In this document: positions 23,154 to 27,214 of the stretch, piece after piece
How the letters are laid out: every line of letters starts with the position of its first letter
Numbering within the stretch: position 1 is the stretch's first letter
Assembly (NCBI GenBank): GCA_023416855.1
Contig: JAEZGU010000053.1
Coordinates: 1-27,214 of the forward strand
Reading direction: 5' to 3'
Source: Bacillota bacterium
GTDB taxonomy: Bacteria; Bacillota; Clostridia; Tissierellales; Sedimentibacteraceae
DNA: 27,214 bases
Notes under the pieces: model-generated
What the model was told of the DNA's origin: nothing
What the model saw: only the letters and a program-made list of their open reading frames with translations
Database searches by the model: none
Translations under genes and position numbers: made by a program

Positions 23154-24677
23154 TTATAGCAATATGTTCACTCTATTTTTGCCTTGCTCCTTTGACATAT
23201 ATAAAGCATCATCTGCTCTTTTTAATACATCCTTATAATCATTATCCGATTCTTTAAAATAAGAAAATCCTATTGATGCGGTTATGGCTATTGTTCCACT
23301 ATCTACCGGAATCTTGAGAGAAGAAAGTTCACTTAATAATTTTTGTCCAAATTCCTCTAAATGTTCTGCTCTTAAACCCGGAAAAATTCCAACAAACTCA
23401 TCTCCGCCCCAACGAATCAAAACATCAGAACTTCTAATAATATGATATATAGTCTTTACAATTTCAGTTAGAACTATATCTCCAACTTGATGACCATAAC
23501 TGTCATTAATAGACTTGTAATTATCAATATCAAGCATCATGATTGCCGGGCTATCATTTATTATTTTATATTGTTTAAAGAAAGCATTAAAATTTATCTC
23601 CCCATATCTCCTGCTTGATGACTTGGTCAAAGAATCTAAATTTATTTCTCTTTCTAGGTTTTTAGTGGAAGTTAATATATGCTTCTTTTCTAAAAGAAAC
23701 ATAATTACAAAACCAATTAACAATACCACAACAATACGCACTAATAGTTTCTCTTTAACTTCAGTTGTTAATTTACTTATTTCACTATTTACTTGTTCTA
23801 TATAATCATTAACATCATCTAAATGAACACCCATGGCTATTATCCAGTCATAATCATCATAAAGCTTTGCATAAGTTATCTTCTCAGATATTTGACTACT
23901 GTTTAGCTTTTTAAAATAATACGTAAAAAATATTTCACCATCTTTTTTTATACCTTCTAATTCTTTTAGATAAGGATGATTACCTTTTATGTCTTCCATA
24001 TCAGTAGATAAATACATGCCTTCTGTTTCTTTTAAATTGGGATGAACTCTTCGGATAGCATAATTTTCTCCACCCTCATAATTTATTATCTCGTTTACCC
24101 AAATATAAGAACCGTTTGAAAATTCTTTTCGTCTTATTAATTCTTCAATGTCTTTTTTTACTATTTCATCAATGTAAGCTTTACTAATTCCAAATATCCC
24201 TTCTATATTGCCCTTATTGATTGTAGCATAGGAAGACAATGAATTTTTTAAATTTTCTACAGTAATTTCTATTTCTCCATTGTTCAGCCGAGTAGAGTCA
24301 TATATAATTTCTCCTGTTTCATTATCCCATAAAAATGCTGTCCACATTAATACATTTAAATCATCATCAAATTTTTCTTTAAAAAAAGCTACAAATTCTT
24401 CATCTGTTAAATCCATTTCATCATGTAATCTTCTTTGTCTTGCTTCTGTGTTATTTTTATAATAGTTATACTTTGTGTTTCTTAGACTTTCTATTTCTAA
24501 AAATATATTGTTAACAGTATCTTTCAGATTATCTTTTTTTAGATTTATAATGGTTTGTACAGTCTGCTGTAAATAGATATTTTGTGTATTTCTATAAGAT
24601 AAAACACTAATATATATAATTATTAAGCATATTGTTGTAGCAACTATTATACTGATTATTCTATGCTTAAATTTCAT
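23154..24677 (-). CDS. Diguanylate cyclase with extracytoplasmic Cache sensor (Cache-GGDEF)
   Basis: A 507-residue protein with membrane helices at about 8-27 and 312-331. Between them is a sensor of the single-Cache type (GSYIWVNEIINYEGG, RRVHPNLKETEGMYL, YDDYDWIIAMGVHLDDV). The C-terminal GGDEF domain (about 345-507) has the intact catalytic GGDEF at 424-428 and the inhibitory I-site RSSD at 415-418, so it should make cyclic di-GMP from GTP and be subject to product inhibition. The DxxxSIN-like residues DIDNYKSINDSYGHQVGD are also conserved. No phosphodiesterase or effector is nearby. The signal ligand is unknown. It is a single gene on the minus strand, divergent from the ZIP transporter. 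Confidence 0.92.
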   Translation of the reverse strand: MKFKHRIISIIVATTICLIIIYISVLSYRNTQNIYLQQTVQTIINLKKDNLKDTVNNIFLEIESLRNTKYNYYKNNTEARQRRLHDEMDLTDEEFVAFFKEKFDDDLNVLMWTAFLWDNETGEIIYDSTRLNNGEIEITVENLKNSLSSYATINKGNIEGIFGISKAYIDEIVKKDIEELIRRKEFSNGSYIWVNEIINYEGGENYAIRRVHPNLKETEGMYLSTDMEDIKGNHPYLKELEGIKKDGEIFFTYYFKKLNSSQISEKITYAKLYDDYDWIIAMGVHLDDVNDYIEQVNSEISKLTTEVKEKLLVRIVVVLLIGFVIMFLLEKKHILTSTKNLEREINLDSLTKSSSRRYGEINFNAFFKQYKIINDSPAIMMLDIDNYKSINDSYGHQVGDIVLTEIVKTIYHIIRSSDVLIRWGGDEFVGIFPGLRAEHLEEFGQKLLSELSSLKIPVDSGTIAITASIGFSYFKESDNDYKDVLKRADDALYMSKEQGKNRVNILL

Positions 24678-24839
24678 CTAATTCCTCTCTTATCACTATA
24701 AACAATAAATGATACTAACTAATTTTTAATCATTGTAACATAACAAGTTTTAACTGTCACACAAAATATTTTTTTAAATATTCAAATATATAATTGATAT
24801 AAATTATGTTTTTGATGGTATATATTATACAAGCTTAAC

Positions 24840-24868
24840 TTTACAGTTCAGTTTGAAACTTATATAAT
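24840..24868 (+). promoter_or_regulatory. Promoter of the ZIP transporter gene
   Basis: TTTACA (24840-24845) and TATAAT (24863-24868) are 17 bp apart. The leader of about 85 bases contains the dyad ACATAT-TGT-ATATGT (24907-24921), a possible operator for a metal-responsive regulator, though AT-rich chance cannot be excluded. The 283-bp gap 24678-24960 otherwise holds nothing I recognise. Confidence 0.55.
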
Positions 24869-24960
24869 GTATAAACAATTAATCAACATATAGTATTAAT
24901 TACTTAACATATTGTATATGTGTTTCGATATAAATCTGTAGTAATTTTGGAGGACAACTT

Positions 24961-25767
24961 ATGAATAATGTTTTATTTGCTTTTGGCTTGACACTTTTTG
25001 CAGGCCTATCTACCGGTATTGGTAGTGCTCTTGCTTTTTTTACAAAAAAAACCAATACTAAATTTTTGTCAGTTAGCCTTGGCTTTTCTGCAGGTGTAAT
25101 GATTTATGTTTCCTTAGTGGAAATTTTCGTTAAAGCTAAAGATTCGCTTTCGGCAGAACTTGGACTAAAAGCCGGGTCTTGGATTACTGTTGCTTCTTTT
25201 TTTGCCGGAATGCTTTTCATTGCACTTATAGATAAATTAGTTCCCAGTGGTGAAAACCCTCATGATATGTATAAAGTTGAGGATATTAAGGATCATTCAT
25301 CTAAAACAAATGACTCCAAACTATTGAGAATGGGGAAATTTACTGCACTTGCTGTTGGAATTCACAATTTTCCAGAGGGTCTTGCAACATTTATATCTGC
25401 ACTTCAGGAACCCTCTATAGCAATTCCAATTGCTGTAGCAATAGCCATTCATAACATCCCTGAAGGTATAGCAGTATCAGTTCCTGTTTATTATGCCACA
25501 GGAAGCAAGAAAAAAGCTTTCTTATATTCATTTCTATCAGGGCTTTCAGAGCCTGTAGGAGCATTGGTTGGTTATTTGTTATTAATGCCGTTTATTAATA
25601 ACTTAGTATTTGGAATAATTTTTGCATCAGTAGCAGGTATAATGGTATTTATATCTTTAGATGAACTACTCCCTTCAGCTCAGGAATATGGTGAGCATCA
25701 TCTTTCTATATACGGACTTGTAAGTGGTATGGCAGTTATGGCAATAAGCTTATTATTGTTTATATAA
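24961..25767 (+). CDS. zupT: ZIP family divalent metal transporter (ZupT-like)
   Basis: A 268-residue protein with about eight membrane helices. The metal-binding helices carry HNFPEG (135-140) and HNIPEG (164-169), the paired motif of the ZupT/GufA subgroup, and SGLSEPVGA with E197 follows. ZupT imports Zn, and also Fe, Mn or Co, into the cytoplasm; selectivity here is not determined. A His/Asp-containing loop (GENPHDMYKVEDIKDHSS) lies between the third and fourth helices. The gene has its own promoter, a GGAGGA site, and a terminator shared with the converging YgjV gene. Confidence 0.93.
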   Translation: MNNVLFAFGLTLFAGLSTGIGSALAFFTKKTNTKFLSVSLGFSAGVMIYVSLVEIFVKAKDSLSAELGLKAGSWITVASFFAGMLFIALIDKLVPSGENPHDMYKVEDIKDHSSKTNDSKLLRMGKFTALAVGIHNFPEGLATFISALQEPSIAIPIAVAIAIHNIPEGIAVSVPVYYATGSKKKAFLYSFLSGLSEPVGALVGYLLLMPFINNLVFGIIFASVAGIMVFISLDELLPSAQEYGEHHLSIYGLVSGMAVMAISLLLFI

Positions 25768-25770
25768 TAC

Positions 25771-25804
25771 AAAAAACAACCCGTTACTTAACGGGTTGTT
25801 TTTT
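25771..25804. terminator. Strong bidirectional rho-independent terminator
   Basis: A 16-bp perfect stem (AAAAAACAACCCGTTA with TAACGGGTTGTTTTTT) around a two-base nominal loop, flanked by A- and T-runs, located between the converging ZIP and YgjV genes. Its 3' arm overlaps the last base pairs of the YgjV stop region. Confidence 0.9.
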
Positions 25805-26327
25805 AAGCTTCAGCATGATCTAATGCTTTTATACCATATCTTAAAAATGAGATTATTACGGAAGCTAAAAGTAAAACTTCACAGAAAACTCCTGCATAGG
25901 AACGAGTATGAATATCATAAATTAACCATGCCGGAGAGTTTATGAACAAATTAGCATATCTGACCTTTTTCCCATTTCTTGTCCATGAAGATATAGCCAT
26001 GGCAATCATCCCTATACATGGTAATAAACTAAATGCATTTTTCCATGTAATAATAGTCAAAATTATATGAAGACCAACAAATAGCCATATCCAATAGTCA
26101 CTTTTCGCCCATTTATTTTTTGAGTTAATCAAAACAAAATTTCTAAGCAAGCTAACAAGTAAATTTAAACTTCCCGAGAAAGCGCCCAGCATAAAAAAGT
26201 GCAAAATATATGCTATGTTTGATAACATCTGCATAAGAAATAATTTTCCGCTATCTTTGCACTGATACGATAGAAACATTATACCAGTTCCAACAAAACC
26301 TACAAGCTGAGCAATTACAAAATACAT
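25803..26327 (-). CDS. YgjV family inner-membrane protein
   Basis: A 174-residue polytopic protein with about six hydrophobic segments. The N-terminus (QLVGFVGTGIMFLSYQCKDSGKL), the charged RNFVLINSKNKWA and INSPAWLIYDIHTRSYAGV match the YgjV family (bacterial inner membrane protein, function unknown). The start has GGAGA upstream. It lies 16 bp downstream of the TPM-domain gene on the same strand, so the two are probably co-transcribed. Confidence 0.85.
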   Translation of the reverse strand: MYFVIAQLVGFVGTGIMFLSYQCKDSGKLFLMQMLSNIAYILHFFMLGAFSGSLNLLVSLLRNFVLINSKNKWAKSDYWIWLFVGLHIILTIITWKNAFSLLPCIGMIAMAISSWTRNGKKVRYANLFINSPAWLIYDIHTRSYAGVFCEVLLLASVIISFLRYGIKALDHAEA

Positions 26328-26343
26328 AGTATGTCTCCCTTAC

Positions 26344-27159
26344 TTAGAACTTTCCGCTTGAACCCCCATGTGTGCGCCCTGATGATGAACTATGAGTGCT
26401 TGAACCGGAAGAGCTTTGCGATTTTTCTATCTTTGTTTTACTTATATTAGAATATAGGAACAAATCCTTACTATCAGTAATTTTTAAACTATTATCTATT
26501 ATATAATTTGATGCAGCACTTTCCGAATAAACACTTTTAAGTTGCAACCTCATAATACCTGTAATTACAAAAGCAATAAAAGCACCAATTGCAGTTGTAT
26601 AAATAGGTAAGTAAGGTGAAAGTGGTTTTTTAGGTAAATTTAATGAATCATATGGATTATCAGTTTTCGCTTGAATTATAAAGCTTTCTGATATATCCAC
26701 AAATTTATGAAAAGCGTCAGAGTAATTTCCATTACTTAAATCTCCAATAAATTGATCAACTAAATATCTTTGACCGGCATCTGTGAAAGCAGTAATTCCA
26801 AATCCATGAGTACTAATAGCCCAATCTCTATCCTCCATACTAATAAGCAACAATATGCCATCATACCCAACGCCCATACCATAACCGTTATAATCAAAAA
26901 AATCATCTGCATATTCTGTAGAAGTATATCCTTCTAAACTGTTTATGGTAACTATTACTATGTCAAATTGTTCTCGCTCACTTATTTCATCAAGCTTTGC
27001 CAATAATGATTGATATTCATAGTCTGATAATAAGTATGCGTCATCTACCAATCGTGGTAAAAGTCTTGTATCGGGAATGGAATTAGCAAAAGTATAAGTT
27101 GGAGTAATCAATATGAAAAACACAACTACACAAATCATGATTTTTATTATTTTCTTCAT
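26344..27159 (-). CDS. TPM-domain protein, membrane-anchored
   Basis: A 271-residue protein with an N-terminal signal peptide (about 1-25), an extracytoplasmic TPM domain (about 35-165; LVDDAYLLSDYEYQSLLAKL, DIVIVTINSLEGYTSTEYADDFFDY, GYDGILLLISMEDRDWAISTHGFG) and a membrane helix around 188-205. The C-terminus is rich in Ser/Gly/His and ends in THGGSSGKF, as in many YgcG-type TPM proteins. TPM proteins have been linked to photosystem repair in plants and have weak phosphatase activity in some cases; in bacteria the role is unclear. The start ATG has AAGGAGGAG upstream. It is followed 16 bp later by the YgjV gene. Confidence 0.88.
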   Translation of the reverse strand: MKKIIKIMICVVVFFILITPTYTFANSIPDTRLLPRLVDDAYLLSDYEYQSLLAKLDEISEREQFDIVIVTINSLEGYTSTEYADDFFDYNGYGMGVGYDGILLLISMEDRDWAISTHGFGITAFTDAGQRYLVDQFIGDLSNGNYSDAFHKFVDISESFIIQAKTDNPYDSLNLPKKPLSPYLPIYTTAIGAFIAFVITGIMRLQLKSVYSESAASNYIIDNSLKITDSKDLFLYSNISKTKIEKSQSSSGSSTHSSSSGRTHGGSSGKF

Positions 27160-27214
27160 ATCTCTCCTCCTTATAGTATTATCCGTGCTATGACATATGA
27201 TATTAGGCTAAATA

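Overview
The window is AT-rich, densely packed DNA from an anaerobic, low-GC Gram-positive bacterium. It looks like a Clostridia/Tissierellia-type Bacillota: strong GGAGG ribosome binding sites, many 4Fe-4S and flavin proteins, a probable tungsten or molybdenum aldehyde:ferredoxin oxidoreductase, DegV, DUF362, an S-layer-homology-like protein, and no respiratory-chain genes. The genus is not determinable from what I can see. No tRNA, rRNA, CRISPR array or insertion sequence was found, and most genes lie on the minus strand.

Layout. (1) 1-1735, minus: TetR regulator, GNAT acetyltransferase, then a serine beta-lactamase-fold hydrolase that runs off the left edge. (2) 1946-2774, minus: a two-gene unit (DUF6530-like and a degenerate GIY-YIG-like protein) with a tandem palindromic operator upstream. 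(3) 2909-6760, minus: three transporters (MATE, OFA-type MFS, two-domain chromate transporter). (4) 6904-14240, minus: the most distinctive block, one apparent 7.3-kb operon. Its order is an internally repeated unknown protein, TatA, a Tat-exported four-cluster ferredoxin-like lipoprotein, an AOR-family oxidoreductase, a multi-cluster Fe-S protein, a second TatA, XdhC and a MoeA/Mog-type molybdopterin-binding protein. (5) 14589-15509, plus: DegV. (6) 15682-17042, plus: flavodoxin, membrane-anchored FMN-binding protein, flavodoxin. (7) 17095-21401, minus: DUF362 ferredoxin, a STAND-type ATPase with a long kinesin-light-chain-like TPR array, and DUF4256. (8) 21535-24677, minus: secreted SLH/BsuPI-like protein and a Cache-GGDEF diguanylate cyclase. 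(9) 24961-25767, plus: ZIP metal transporter. (10) 25803-27159, minus: TPM-domain protein and YgjV-family membrane protein.

How genes work together. The block-4 proteins read as one machine: a pterin-cofactor enzyme, cofactor-handling proteins (XdhC, MoeA-like), electron-carrying Fe-S proteins, and the export pore components for a folded, lipid-anchored Fe-S partner. Because the AOR has no signal peptide of its own, it may be carried out by its Tat-signalled partner; this is inference. The organisation recalls the E. coli ydhYVWXUT cluster but adds TatA, XdhC and MoeA-like genes. The adjacent flavodoxin / flavinylated membrane protein / flavodoxin trio is a second redox module facing the cell surface. 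The STAND-TPR protein is the best candidate for a conflict or signalling role, though its biology cannot be read from sequence alone.

Several CDS starts were shortened to a downstream codon that has a good ribosome binding site (AOR, TatA-1, the Fe-S protein, MATE, DegV, DUF362, and the unknown protein at the head of the operon).
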